DNA from: Candidatus Saccharimonadota bacterium
Lineage (GTDB): Bacteria; Patescibacteriota; Saccharimonadia; Saccharimonadales; Saccharimonadaceae
Direction: 5' to 3'
DNA: 37,592 nucleotides
NCBI GenBank assembly: GCA_017962365.1
Contig: JAGCVL010000004.1
Coordinates: forward strand, 1-37,592
Shown: piece by piece, positions 7,438 through 14,600 of the stretch
Numbering within the stretch: the first letter of the stretch is position 1
How the letters are laid out: the number at the start of each line of letters is the position of its first letter
Made by a program: the position numbers and the translations under genes
Notes under the pieces: model-generated
What the model was told of the DNA's origin: nothing
Database searches by the model: none
The model's input: only the letters and a program-made list of their open reading frames with translations

Positions 7438-7472
7438 CCACATCCCTTATGGACAAAATTCGCTTTTTGTGA

Positions 7473-7478
7473 TAAAAT
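7473..7478 (+). promoter_or_regulatory. Promoter of typA (leaderless type)
   Basis: The extended -10 TGATAAAAT ends 7 nt before the ATG. TGGACA at 7450-7455 is a good -35 at 17-bp spacing. Confidence 0.72.
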
Positions 7479-7485
7479 ATCTCTC

Positions 7486-9309
7486 ATGATTTCAAATAAG
7501 GACTTAATTCGCAACGTTGCGATTATTGCTCACGTCGACCACGGCAAGACTACCCTTGTGGATGGTCTTTTGAAGCAATCGCATACTTTTCGTGACAACC
7601 AAGCTGAGATGCAGCAGACTTTAATCATGGACTCCATGGATCAGGAGCACGAGCGCGGTATCACAATCACAGCAAAACAAACCTGTGTTTATTACAACGG
7701 GTACAAGATTAATATTATCGACACTCCAGGCCACGCCGATTTTTCTGGCGAAGTTGAACGTACACTCAACATGGCGGACGGGGTGCTTTTGGTTGTTGAC
7801 GCCCAAGAAGGTCCGATGCCTCAGACTAAATTCGTTTTGCAAAAAGCCCTAGATTTGAAGCTAAAACCAGTTGTTATTATCAATAAAATCGATAAGCCGG
7901 CTGCTCGCATCGACGAAGTTATCGGCGAAATCGAGAGCCTTTTCCTCGAGCTTGCCACTGACGAATCGCAATTAAACTATCCGATTTACTATGCAATTGC
8001 CCGCGAAGGCCGTGCCGGTAAGACCACCGACCTTGATAATGATTTGCATGTCATCTTTGATGCGATTATCAATGATATTCCAGCCCCAGAAGCCGACCCG
8101 AGTGCCGAGTCCGCGCAACTTCTCGTGGCGGCACTCTCGAGCGACAATTACCTAGGCAAATATTGTATCGGTAAAATCTTCCGCGGCAAGTTAAAGAAGG
8201 GTCAAACTGTCTCAATTTTGCATAATAGCGTCGTACTGCGTGGTAAAATTGAGAATTTGTTCATCTATAAAGGCCTCGGCAAAGAAGAGGTTACCGAAGC
8301 TATTGCCGGTGATATCGTGGCTATCGCTGGAGTTGCTGAGGCCAACATCGGCGATACTATCGCTACGGGCGATAATCCTGAAGCACTCCCGACCATCGAG
8401 CTCGAGCCGCCCACGCTTTCTATTTACATCGGCCCAAACACTTCCCCGCTCAAAGGCAAAGAGGGCGAGTTTACTACTTCACGCCAGATTGCTGAGCGTT
8501 TGGAGCGTGAGCTTGAGACCAATATTGCTCTTAAAATTGAGCCAGACGGTCTTGGTTATAAAGTTTCTGGCCGTGGTGAATTGCATCTCTCTGTACTTAT
8601 CGAGACCATGCGCCGCGAAGGTTATGAGCTAGAAGCTGGCCGCCCAGAGGTGGTTTACCGCGAAATTGATGGTGTTAAATGTGAACCAATCGAGTCGCTT
8701 ACTATCGAGGCTTCTCCGGAATTTGTCGGTGCAGTCTCCGCTGAGCTTGGCATCAGAAAAGCCGAACTAAAATCTCAGGAGCTTACCACCAACGGCTCCA
8801 CTCGCTTTGTTTATGAAATTTCTACTGCCGCGTTAATCGGGCTTCGCAATACTTTGTTAACCGCAACCAAAGGTACCGTCATTATGTCGAGCCTACCTTC
8901 CGGCTATCGCCCGGTCGAGGGACGTTATCGCCCAGAGCGCAACGGCGCACTCGTATCTTTCGAAAGTGGTGTTTCGACCGCCTATGCCCTTGATGCCGCT
9001 CAGGCCCGTGGGGTTCTTTACATCCCACCTCAGGTACCAGTCTATCAGGGCATGATTGTGGGTTTGTCAAACAAGAAAGACGACCTAGACATCAACGTTT
9101 GCCGCGAAAAGCAGCTTACTAATATGCGTACGCACGCCTCAGACGGTGCTATTCAGCTTACCCCATACACTCAGCTCTCACTTGAGCAGTGTTTGGACTT
9201 CCTCCTAGATGATGAACTTCTAGAGGTGACGCCGAAGTCTCTCCGTCTTCGCAAGCGCCAGCTCGATCCTATCAAGCGAAAACGCGAAAATCGTATTTAC
9301 AACGATTAA
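7486..9309 (+). CDS. typA: Ribosome-associated GTPase TypA/BipA
   Basis: A translational GTPase of the EF-G group that binds the ribosome and helps 50S assembly and stress or cold responses. Seen: the P-loop AHVDHGKTT, switch I region [18 protein letters not shown] (G3), NKIDKP (G4), followed by the beta-barrel domain, EF-G-like domains III and V ([18 protein letters not shown]), and the TypA-specific C-terminal domain ([19 protein letters not shown]). 607 residues is normal. No inserted element is present. It is a single-gene unit with a leaderless-type promoter and a hairpin terminator. Confidence 0.97.
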   Translation: MISNKDLIRNVAIIAHVDHGKTTLVDGLLKQSHTFRDNQAEMQQTLIMDSMDQEHERGITITAKQTCVYYNGYKINIIDTPGHADFSGEVERTLNMADGVLLVVDAQEGPMPQTKFVLQKALDLKLKPVVIINKIDKPAARIDEVIGEIESLFLELATDESQLNYPIYYAIAREGRAGKTTDLDNDLHVIFDAIINDIPAPEADPSAESAQLLVAALSSDNYLGKYCIGKIFRGKLKKGQTVSILHNSVVLRGKIENLFIYKGLGKEEVTEAIAGDIVAIAGVAEANIGDTIATGDNPEALPTIELEPPTLSIYIGPNTSPLKGKEGEFTTSRQIAERLERELETNIALKIEPDGLGYKVSGRGELHLSVLIETMRREGYELEAGRPEVVYREIDGVKCEPIESLTIEASPEFVGAVSAELGIRKAELKSQELTTNGSTRFVYEISTAALIGLRNTLLTATKGTVIMSSLPSGYRPVEGRYRPERNGALVSFESGVSTAYALDAAQARGVLYIPPQVPVYQGMIVGLSNKKDDLDINVCREKQLTNMRTHASDGAIQLTPYTQLSLEQCLDFLLDDELLEVTPKSLRLRKRQLDPIKRKRENRIYND

Positions 9310-9330
9310 ACTGTAGACTATAGTATGATG

Positions 9331-9364
9331 ACACACTTGACTTTTTAGTCAGGTGTGTTATTAT
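9331..9364 (+). terminator. Terminator after typA
   Basis: ACACACTTGACT (9331-9342) pairs with AGTCAGGTGTGT (9347-9358), with one G-U pair and a TTTT loop, followed by TATTAT. Confidence 0.7.
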
Positions 9365-9395
9365 ATGTAGTAAGCTTCTTTTTTAAGGAGCAAAT

Positions 9396-9542
9396 ATGAA
9401 AAAAGGAGAAATTCCTATGAAGAACTTTAAGACTTTTGCAATCATCGCGGCCGCCATCGCCGCAGTCAGCGTGGTGACCAAAGTTGTCATGACGATGTTC
9501 ATTGACGATCCGATCGACGACGGCCTCCAGCTGGACGATTAG
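9396..9542 (+). CDS. Small membrane-anchored acidic-tail protein
   Basis: 48 residues from ATG 9396, or 41 from ATG 9417. Both starts have a Shine-Dalgarno site: AAGGAG 5 nt before the first, and AAGGAG 8 nt before the second, inside the first reading. The protein has one hydrophobic helix (FKTFAIIAAAIAAVSVVTKV) and an acidic C-terminus (DDPIDDGLQLDD). It lies between two terminators, so it is its own transcription unit. Codon use is GC-richer than its neighbours. Function unknown. Confidence 0.65.
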   Translation: MKKGEIPMKNFKTFAIIAAAIAAVSVVTKVVMTMFIDDPIDDGLQLDD

Positions 9543-9560
9543 TGGTACATTTTCATCTCG

Positions 9561-9585
9561 CCGCCCCCCTACGGGGGCGGTTTTT
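9561..9585 (+). terminator. Strong intrinsic terminator after the small acidic-tail gene
   Basis: CCGCCCCC, loop CTAC, GGGGGCGG, then TTTTT: an 8-bp GC stem with a T-run. Confidence 0.92.
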
Positions 9586-9617
9586 AAACCTCTATTGATT
9601 TTTAAGCAAAAGTGTGA

Positions 9618-9623
9618 TATAAT
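9618..9623 (+). promoter_or_regulatory. Extended -10 of the 9632-9838 gene (leaderless type)
   Basis: TGATATAAT ends 8 nt before the ATG. Confidence 0.68.
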
Positions 9624-9631
9624 AATAAGAT

Positions 9632-9838
9632 ATGGCTAACCGAAACAAACACTTAGACCCTAGCTTAGCATACGAACCACCTCGCTGTTGGGTTGGTGAT
9701 ACGCATAAGATTATTTATGCCACCGAGGAAGAAGCGGAGCTGGCGGCTAAAGTTGCCGCCTATGATCATCATCTTGATGCTCCGCTTAAACCTTATAAAT
9801 GTCCTTATGCCAACCACTGGCACCTAAGCTCTACTTAA
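9632..9838 (+). CDS. Small WHL-motif protein of unknown function
   Basis: 68 residues. The C-terminal motif YKCPYANHWHLSS resembles the Y-x-C-P-x-x-x-x-W-H-L-[ST] ending of small actinobacterial and phage proteins in which an arch of Cys/His residues may bind zinc. Only one Cys of the usual CxxC is kept here, with Cys 19 (PPRCWVG) as a possible partner. The middle (TEEEAELAAKVAAYD) is helical. Function unknown. The last 8 nt overlap the convergent cutinase-VWA gene. Confidence 0.7.
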   Translation: MANRNKHLDPSLAYEPPRCWVGDTHKIIYATEEEAELAAKVAAYDHHLDAPLKPYKCPYANHWHLSST

Positions 9839-11636
9839 CTATTCCAGTATCCGGTGTTTTTGGTATCACGACGACTTCTTTAGTCTCAGTTGGTTCTAAG
9901 CTACCTTTTCCCACTTCAGCGGCTTCTTCTATCTCATGGTCTTGCTCTGCCGGTATCTCTACTATATGTTCTATTTCCGTAGTTTTGACTATTACTATTG
10001 GTAGACCAATTTCGGTCGTTTCACCTTTGCGGGATTCGTTTATCGGTACTAGCTCGATTGTATTTTCTTTACTCCTATCGAGCTCGCCAATCGTCACCGT
10101 GTCGCCTTTAGCTATACCTAGCACCGCGTCATTTAAAATTACAATCGCTCCAGTCGCAGCCCCAGTAAATTTTATAGTCACACTGTCGCCATTATTGTCG
10201 AGCACCTCGGTCACTTCGAGTGTTGGCTCTGGGCTATCTTCTACCGATTCTTCTACTCGCGGCAGGGTGTCATACCGCTCCATAATATAGTCCGTGAGTA
10301 AATTGAGCTCGCCTAGCCCAGATGTTGCAAATCCACCAGTCGCTTCAGCTAGTTCGGCCACTTCTGGATGGCTAGTAAGCACCGATTCTTTAGTAATGAT
10401 ATAAATATTTACTGGGTCAATTCGCTTCGATAAGTCAATCACGTCTTCAGCGGTCGTCCCATCTCGGTCTGGCGATAAAAACGGTGCATCTGTCAACACT
10501 ACCAAAGATTTTGTTGCACCACGCTGCCAAGAAAGTTCATGCATTACCTTCATCGATGCGGAAAGTAGCGACTCCTTTTCGTCCCCTCCACCATCCACCA
10601 CGATAGTATCGAGATATTCTTGGAAATTTTCTGCCGTACACGTCTCAAAATTACATCTTGCGACTGGCTCGTATGGATCAATGAGGTCTCGATAGTCATA
10701 TAACGCTACTCGTCCACCCGCCTCGAAAGTCTCATTAGCAAGCCGTACGGCCTCCGATTTAAATCGTTCAATCATCCAGCTCATTGAACCGGTCGAATCA
10801 ATCAAAATCGCCGTGTCGTGTGGCGATGTGTATTCATTTTTTACTCCAAATTCCGTAGTCACCTTGCTTACAATCACGCGCGATGCATCATCGTAGAGAT
10901 TTTCCGACACATACGACGCGTGGTCACTAATGCTTAGATGTGAAGAACAGAAAATATCACGTTTATTGCACCACGTACCTAATTTTTCCACAAAATCATC
11001 CGTCTCATAAGGTATGTATGCTCCGAGTAAGCCCTTGTATGCATAGCAATCCGGCACATACATACGATAATTTGAAAGATTGATGCCCATACAGGCGGCC
11101 GGCATTATACCAGCCCCTTCTGGTAAATACAATTTTGGGTCTCCAAAAGTTGCCGCGTAGATAATTTTATTTGCATCAACTCGTCTTAGTGCTTTTGAGA
11201 CCACCATTGCACCTTGCGAATATCCACCTAGTACATATTTTGTCTCGGGGCAGCTTTTATTTTGAATAATTCTAGTTAGTTCTTTTACTCCAGCATTTAC
11301 ACTCTCGCCAAATTTGTATGCTTCCCCACCCCCAAAATATGCGCCGAGCGTAGTACTAAGATCATCAAGTCCCACTCCGACCGCCGGATAATCTAGATCG
11401 ATAAATTTATAGTCAATACCGGTGTCATTTAGCTTCTCATCAATCCGGTCACGAAACTCTAAATAATTTTGATCTTCCCATCTCGTCCCGCCGGACCCTC
11501 TCGCGAAAATTATTTGAAGCTCGGGGCAACCCTCGGCCTGTGCTGGACTTTCATTTATCACCAATGCCGGCACCATCACGGCCGCCGCCATGAAGGCGTA
11601 GCGCCATTTTATAAATTTTTTTGATTTTTTATGCAT
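9831..11636 (-). CDS. Secreted cutinase-like hydrolase fused to a von Willebrand A domain
   Basis: 601 residues. The signal peptide runs from MHKKSKKFIKWR to about APAQA (cleavage near residue 34). Residues 35-265 are a cutinase/alpha-beta hydrolase: start PELQIIFARGSGGT, nucleophile elbow GGYSQGAM, FGDPK, paired Cys, and a catalytic Asp/His region (CNKRD.FCSS..SISDHASY). Residues 270-450 are a VWA domain with MIDAS DSTGSM and TDAP. A linker and a beta-sandwich-like segment follow. The C-terminus ends IPKTPDTGIVK, a sorting-signal-like PxTG with no hydrophobic tail. Cutinases of this type occur in Actinobacteria, where they cleave esters of surface lipids. In an epibiont it could act on host envelope lipids (inference). 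AAAGGAG precedes the ATG. Confidence 0.88.
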   Translation of the reverse strand: MHKKSKKFIKWRYAFMAAAVMVPALVINESPAQAEGCPELQIIFARGSGGTRWEDQNYLEFRDRIDEKLNDTGIDYKFIDLDYPAVGVGLDDLSTTLGAYFGGGEAYKFGESVNAGVKELTRIIQNKSCPETKYVLGGYSQGAMVVSKALRRVDANKIIYAATFGDPKLYLPEGAGIMPAACMGINLSNYRMYVPDCYAYKGLLGAYIPYETDDFVEKLGTWCNKRDIFCSSHLSISDHASYVSENLYDDASRVIVSKVTTEFGVKNEYTSPHDTAILIDSTGSMSWMIERFKSEAVRLANETFEAGGRVALYDYRDLIDPYEPVARCNFETCTAENFQEYLDTIVVDGGGDEKESLLSASMKVMHELSWQRGATKSLVVLTDAPFLSPDRDGTTAEDVIDLSKRIDPVNIYIITKESVLTSHPEVAELAEATGGFATSGLGELNLLTDYIMERYDTLPRVEESVEDSPEPTLEVTEVLDNNGDSVTIKFTGAATGAIVILNDAVLGIAKGDTVTIGELDRSKENTIELVPINESRKGETTEIGLPIVIVKTTEIEHIVEIPAEQDHEIEEAAEVGKGSLEPTETKEVVVIPKTPDTGIVK

Positions 11637-11790
11637 TACACTCCTTTCTTAATTTTTCGCCACACTAGCACGGGCGCAAAATAAAATCAACCCCCTACCG
11701 CACCACCTCTGTTTTGATAAAGAAACGAGCATTAAAAAATCCGTTTTTCGTATTTTCCGCTCCTGCTTTACGCTGACGCCAGTGCTATGC

Positions 11791-11796
11791 TATAAT
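11791..11796 (+). promoter_or_regulatory. Extended -10 of the dCMP deaminase gene
   Basis: TGCTATAAT with a leader of about 20 nt holding AAAAGGAG. This is a conventional leader with a Shine-Dalgarno site, unlike most single genes here. Confidence 0.65.
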
Positions 11797-11817
11797 AATT
11801 ACAAAAGGAGATAATAC

Positions 11818-12363
11818 ATGAGCAAACAGTCCGAATGGGATGAATATTTTATGGAAATCGCCGAAGTTGTTGCCTCGAGGTCCAAAGACCCTTCTTCTAA
11901 AATGGGTTGTGTAATAGTGGACGAAAATAAGCGCGTGGTCTCGCTCGGCTATAATGGTATGCTCCAAGGCGCCGACGAGTCAAAAATGACGCTTTCTGAG
12001 CGCCCGATGAAATATTACTTTGCTATTCACTCCGAGATGAATGCTTTGATTTTTGCAAAACGCGACCTTACTGGCTGTACCGTATACAATCGCGTTGCGA
12101 CTTGCGAAAATTGTCTTAAATATTGCCTCCAGGCCGGCATTACCCGTTTTGTTTATAAAGAGCTCCGTGTTCATTCCCATTCTACTGACCGTGCCCACTC
12201 TATGACTAATGTCGAGACGGACGAGGCGATTATTCGTTTGCTTGCTTCTATGCCACATGTAAAGACTCTAAACATCACAAACGGCAAAACTTATACCGAA
12301 GATATTCTCGATTCTTACGACAAAGACTCCGAGGAATACGCCAGACTAGCTAAGTGGGCCTAA
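11818..12363 (+). CDS. dCMP deaminase family protein
   Basis: 181 residues. A zinc-dependent cytidine/deoxycytidylate deaminase: HSEMNAL supplies the zinc His and the catalytic Glu, and CENCLKYC supplies the two zinc Cys (the usual preceding Pro is Thr here). The N-terminal SRSKDPSSKMGCVIVDENKRVVSLGYNGML is the standard substrate-binding part of the dCMP deaminase fold. It most likely turns dCMP into dUMP, the precursor for dTMP. Next to it are uracil-DNA glycosylase, thymidine kinase and thymidylate kinase, which fits a dU/dT metabolism cluster. Other deaminase substrates cannot be excluded. Confidence 0.88.
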   Translation: MSKQSEWDEYFMEIAEVVASRSKDPSSKMGCVIVDENKRVVSLGYNGMLQGADESKMTLSERPMKYYFAIHSEMNALIFAKRDLTGCTVYNRVATCENCLKYCLQAGITRFVYKELRVHSHSTDRAHSMTNVETDEAIIRLLASMPHVKTLNITNGKTYTEDILDSYDKDSEEYARLAKWA

Positions 12364-12371
12364 TATCTTCG

Positions 12372-13019
12372 CTACCACTCAATTGGTATCATACCGTGTT
12401 GTTCTAAAAACTCATTGCAACGCGAAAAATGATGATTGCCAAAAAATCCTGCATGCGCCGACAAAGGCGAAGGGTGTGGCGACTCTAGCACTAGGTGTTT
12501 CGAAGTATCAATCAGGGACTTTTTGCCCCTCGCATCTCTTCCCCAAAGCAAAAACACCAAATGAGGGCGTACTTCATTTAGATATGAAATCGTAGCCGTC
12601 GTAAAAGTCTCCCAACCTTTCCCGCGGTGTGACCCAGCTTTATGTGCCTCCACAGTAAGGACAGTATTTAGTAGCAGCACACCCTGTTTTTGCCAAGTAC
12701 GTAAACTTCCAGACGGATTCGCGTGATGTCCGATATCCGCATCGATTTCTTTATAGATATTCACAAGGCTTGGCGGCACTGGTTGAGAGGAAGGTACCGA
12801 AAAAGCCAGTCCCTCTGCCGCTCCCGGCGTATGGTATGGGTCTTGCCCCAGTATTACCACTTTTACTTTATTTAAATCCGTCGTAAAAGCTGAAAACACC
12901 AATCCCTTAGGCGGAAAAATCGTCTTTCGCTCATACTCCTCATGCAAAAACCCCGACAACTCCTTAAAATAAGGCTTCTCAAACTCCGTACCTAAAAACT
13001 CTTTCCAGCTTTCGTGCAT
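12372..13019 (-). CDS. ung: Uracil-DNA glycosylase (family 1)
   Basis: 215 residues. Removes uracil from DNA. Catalytic motif A is VVILGQDPYHTPGAAEGLAFS (water-activating Asp in GQDPYH), followed by LLLNTVLTV, LLWGRDARGK and the minor-groove loop ESPHPSPLSAHAGFFG. I take ATG 13019 as the start. It sits 6 nt after a TATAAT, and translation further upstream would enter the palindromic element. The gene is divergent from tdk and convergent with the dCMP deaminase gene. It protects DNA from dUTP incorporation, which fits the neighbouring deaminase. Confidence 0.96.
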   Translation of the reverse strand: MHESWKEFLGTEFEKPYFKELSGFLHEEYERKTIFPPKGLVFSAFTTDLNKVKVVILGQDPYHTPGAAEGLAFSVPSSQPVPPSLVNIYKEIDADIGHHANPSGSLRTWQKQGVLLLNTVLTVEAHKAGSHRGKGWETFTTATISYLNEVRPHLVFLLWGRDARGKKSLIDTSKHLVLESPHPSPLSAHAGFFGNHHFSRCNEFLEQHGMIPIEW

Positions 13020-13025
13020 AGTAGT

Positions 13026-13031
13026 ATTATA
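13026..13031 (-). promoter_or_regulatory. Extended -10 of ung (leaderless type), inside an element arm
   Basis: CGTGTTATAAT followed by 6 nt and ATG. It mirrors the tdk promoter on the other side of the element. Confidence 0.7.
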
Positions 13032-13116
13032 ACACGACGGGTGACGACTTTGCAGGGGGTCCCCCGAACCAGCGGATTCGGGGGAAAGCAAAGTCGGCAG
13101 GACCCGTCGGACGTGA

Positions 13117-13122
13117 TATAAT
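13117..13122 (+). promoter_or_regulatory. Extended -10 of tdk (leaderless type), inside an element arm
   Basis: CGTGATATAAT, 6 nt before the tdk ATG. Confidence 0.72.
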
Positions 13123-13128
13123 TATAGC

Positions 13129-13716
13129 ATGGCAAAACTATATTTTAGGTACGGAGCAATGGGGTGTGGCAAAACCATGCAGCTTCTTCAAGTTGCATTC
13201 AATTACGAAGAACGCGGCCACAAAGTCTGTGTAATTAAACCAGCGACCGACACGAAAAACGGCACCAAACTACTTACTCGCATTGGCCCAGAGCGCGAGA
13301 CTGACTTTTGTTTTGATCGCAAGACAAACCTTTATGAAAAGATCGCCAAGGATTACAAGGATGTTCATTGCATCCTCGTTGACGAGTCGCAATTTTTGAC
13401 TAAAGCTCAAGTCGACCAACTTATGCAAGTCACTATCGACTTTGATATTCCAGTCATGTGCTATGGCCTTCGTCTTAATTTTCGTCGTGAAGATGGTGGT
13501 TTTGAGGGGGCTACCAGGCTTCTTCAAATCGCCCATGACATCGAGGAGATTAAAACCATTTGTGTATGCGGCAAAAAAGCGACCTATAATGCGAGGTTTC
13601 TAAATGGCAAACTCGTCGCCGATGGCCCCGATGTTTTAATTGACGGCACTAGCGATATTGCTTATCGTGCCATCTGTCCGGCTTGTTATGAAAAATATCT
13701 GAAAGGAGCAAAATAA
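13129..13716 (+). CDS. tdk: Thymidine kinase (type II, zinc-binding)
   Basis: 195 residues. Phosphorylates thymidine (and deoxyuridine) to dTMP with ATP. Visible: P-loop YGAMGCGKTMQLL, the VIKPATDTK segment, DESQFLTKAQVDQL (DEAQ-like Walker B with the catalytic Glu), the lasso zinc site CVCGKKATYNARF and CPACYEKY. It salvages thymidine, probably taken from a host. The stop overlaps the tmk ATG (TAATG), so the two products are coupled and carry out consecutive steps: thymidine to dTMP to dTDP. Confidence 0.95.
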   Translation: MAKLYFRYGAMGCGKTMQLLQVAFNYEERGHKVCVIKPATDTKNGTKLLTRIGPERETDFCFDRKTNLYEKIAKDYKDVHCILVDESQFLTKAQVDQLMQVTIDFDIPVMCYGLRLNFRREDGGFEGATRLLQIAHDIEEIKTICVCGKKATYNARFLNGKLVADGPDVLIDGTSDIAYRAICPACYEKYLKGAK

Positions 13717-14600
13717 TGTATATCGTTATCGAAGGTCAAGACGGCACCGGCAAAGATACTCAGGCCAGAAAGCTGAAAGAATACTATGAGAAACAAGGTA
13801 AGAAAGTCGTCGCCTATGCTGAATCCGGCACTGCGAGTGAAGACCCATTTGTTTCCAAAATCGCAAAATTAAACTATGGCTCAAAACAAGACATTGACCA
13901 CCGCACGCGCGTTTTATTATATTTAGTCAATCGCTACGAGCAATGGCGCAAGCTTGCCGAGCCAGCGCTAAAGCGGGGCGATATCGTTATTACTACGCGT
14001 TGTTGGTTTTCAACTTTGGTTTACGAAGGTTATGGTGGCGGAGTTAGCCGTTCCTTAATCACAAAAGTACACAAACTCGTTATGCCAGAAGTGTATTTTA
14101 GCCCAGACAAAATAATTCTTTTGACTTTAAACGAAAAAGAGCAAGCCAAGCGCCTCGGCACGCAGACCGACAAAAATTGGAATCGCAAAGAAGAAGTCTG
14201 GAAGTCTAAGGGCAATGAGTTCCAACAAAAAATCAATGCGGCTTATCTCAAAATTGCCAAAGAATATAACGTAAACACAGTTGATGCCTCCGGCACCATC
14301 GACGAAGTCTTTGATAAAATTTTACAGGAGCTAACCAGAAAACCTCAGCAACGCAGAGCTAGTCGCCGTTCGCGCAAGCACTTGTTTAATTCTCTGCGAA
14401 CTGCGAGTTATACAGCTCAGCATAAAATCCCCCAGCTGCCAGTAATTTTCGGTGATTCCCCTGCTCCACAATCTTTCCGTCTTTCATCACTAGTATCAGA
14501 TCTGCATTCCGAATCGTCGACAGACGGTGCGCAATCGCAAACGACGTCCGGCCTTCCGTCAAGTTCTCTAGCGAATCTTGAATCAAATGCTCGGTCCTAG
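13716..14600 (+). CDS. tmk: Thymidylate kinase with antisense-encoded C-terminal tail
   Basis: Phosphorylates dTMP to dTDP. Seen: P-loop IEGQDGTGKDTQ, the AESGTASEDP region (DR(E)-like loop), ITTRCWFSTLVYEG, and a LID-type region around LGTQTDKNWNRKEEVW. Thymidylate kinases are usually about 205-215 residues, and the recognisable part ends near residue 207 (VFDKILQEL). The frame then runs on to residue 294. The last 71 or so residues are read antisense to the convergent ABC transporter gene (215-nt overlap) and are Ser/Arg-rich with no fold-like pattern. Either the natural stop was lost or the tail is tolerated. The kinase assignment is firm; the true C-terminus is not. Confidence 0.9.
   Translation: MYIVIEGQDGTGKDTQARKLKEYYEKQGKKVVAYAESGTASEDPFVSKIAKLNYGSKQDIDHRTRVLLYLVNRYEQWRKLAEPALKRGDIVITTRCWFSTLVYEGYGGGVSRSLITKVHKLVMPEVYFSPDKIILLTLNEKEQAKRLGTQTDKNWNRKEEVWKSKGNEFQQKINAAYLKIAKEYNVNTVDASGTIDEVFDKILQELTRKPQQRRASRRSRKHLFNSLRTASYTAQHKIPQLPVIFGDSPAPQSFRLSSLVSDLHSESSTDGAQSQTTSGLPSSSLANLESNARS

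Larger units (their letters stand above)
13026..13122. repeat. GC-rich palindromic element, core type C, between ung and tdk
   Basis: The arms are 13026-13053 and 13088-13122. GACTTTGC pairs with GCAAAGTC and ACGGGT with ACCCGT, and the match runs outward to the TATAAT boxes of both genes. The right arm has an extra AGG (in CAGGACCC) relative to the left. The core is a second hairpin: CCCCCGAA (13061-13068) with TTCGGGGG (13077-13084). Confidence 0.82.

Noticed and set aside
13055-13090. tRNA T-arm-like sequence between ung and tdk
   Set aside because: GAACC and GGATTC look like a T-arm at first, but no acceptor, D or anticodon stem fits, and it is the core of an element.
13020-13091. 24-residue N-terminal extension of ung
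   Set aside because: It would be translated from within the palindromic element and upstream of the ung -10; ATG 13019 fits both promoter and family.
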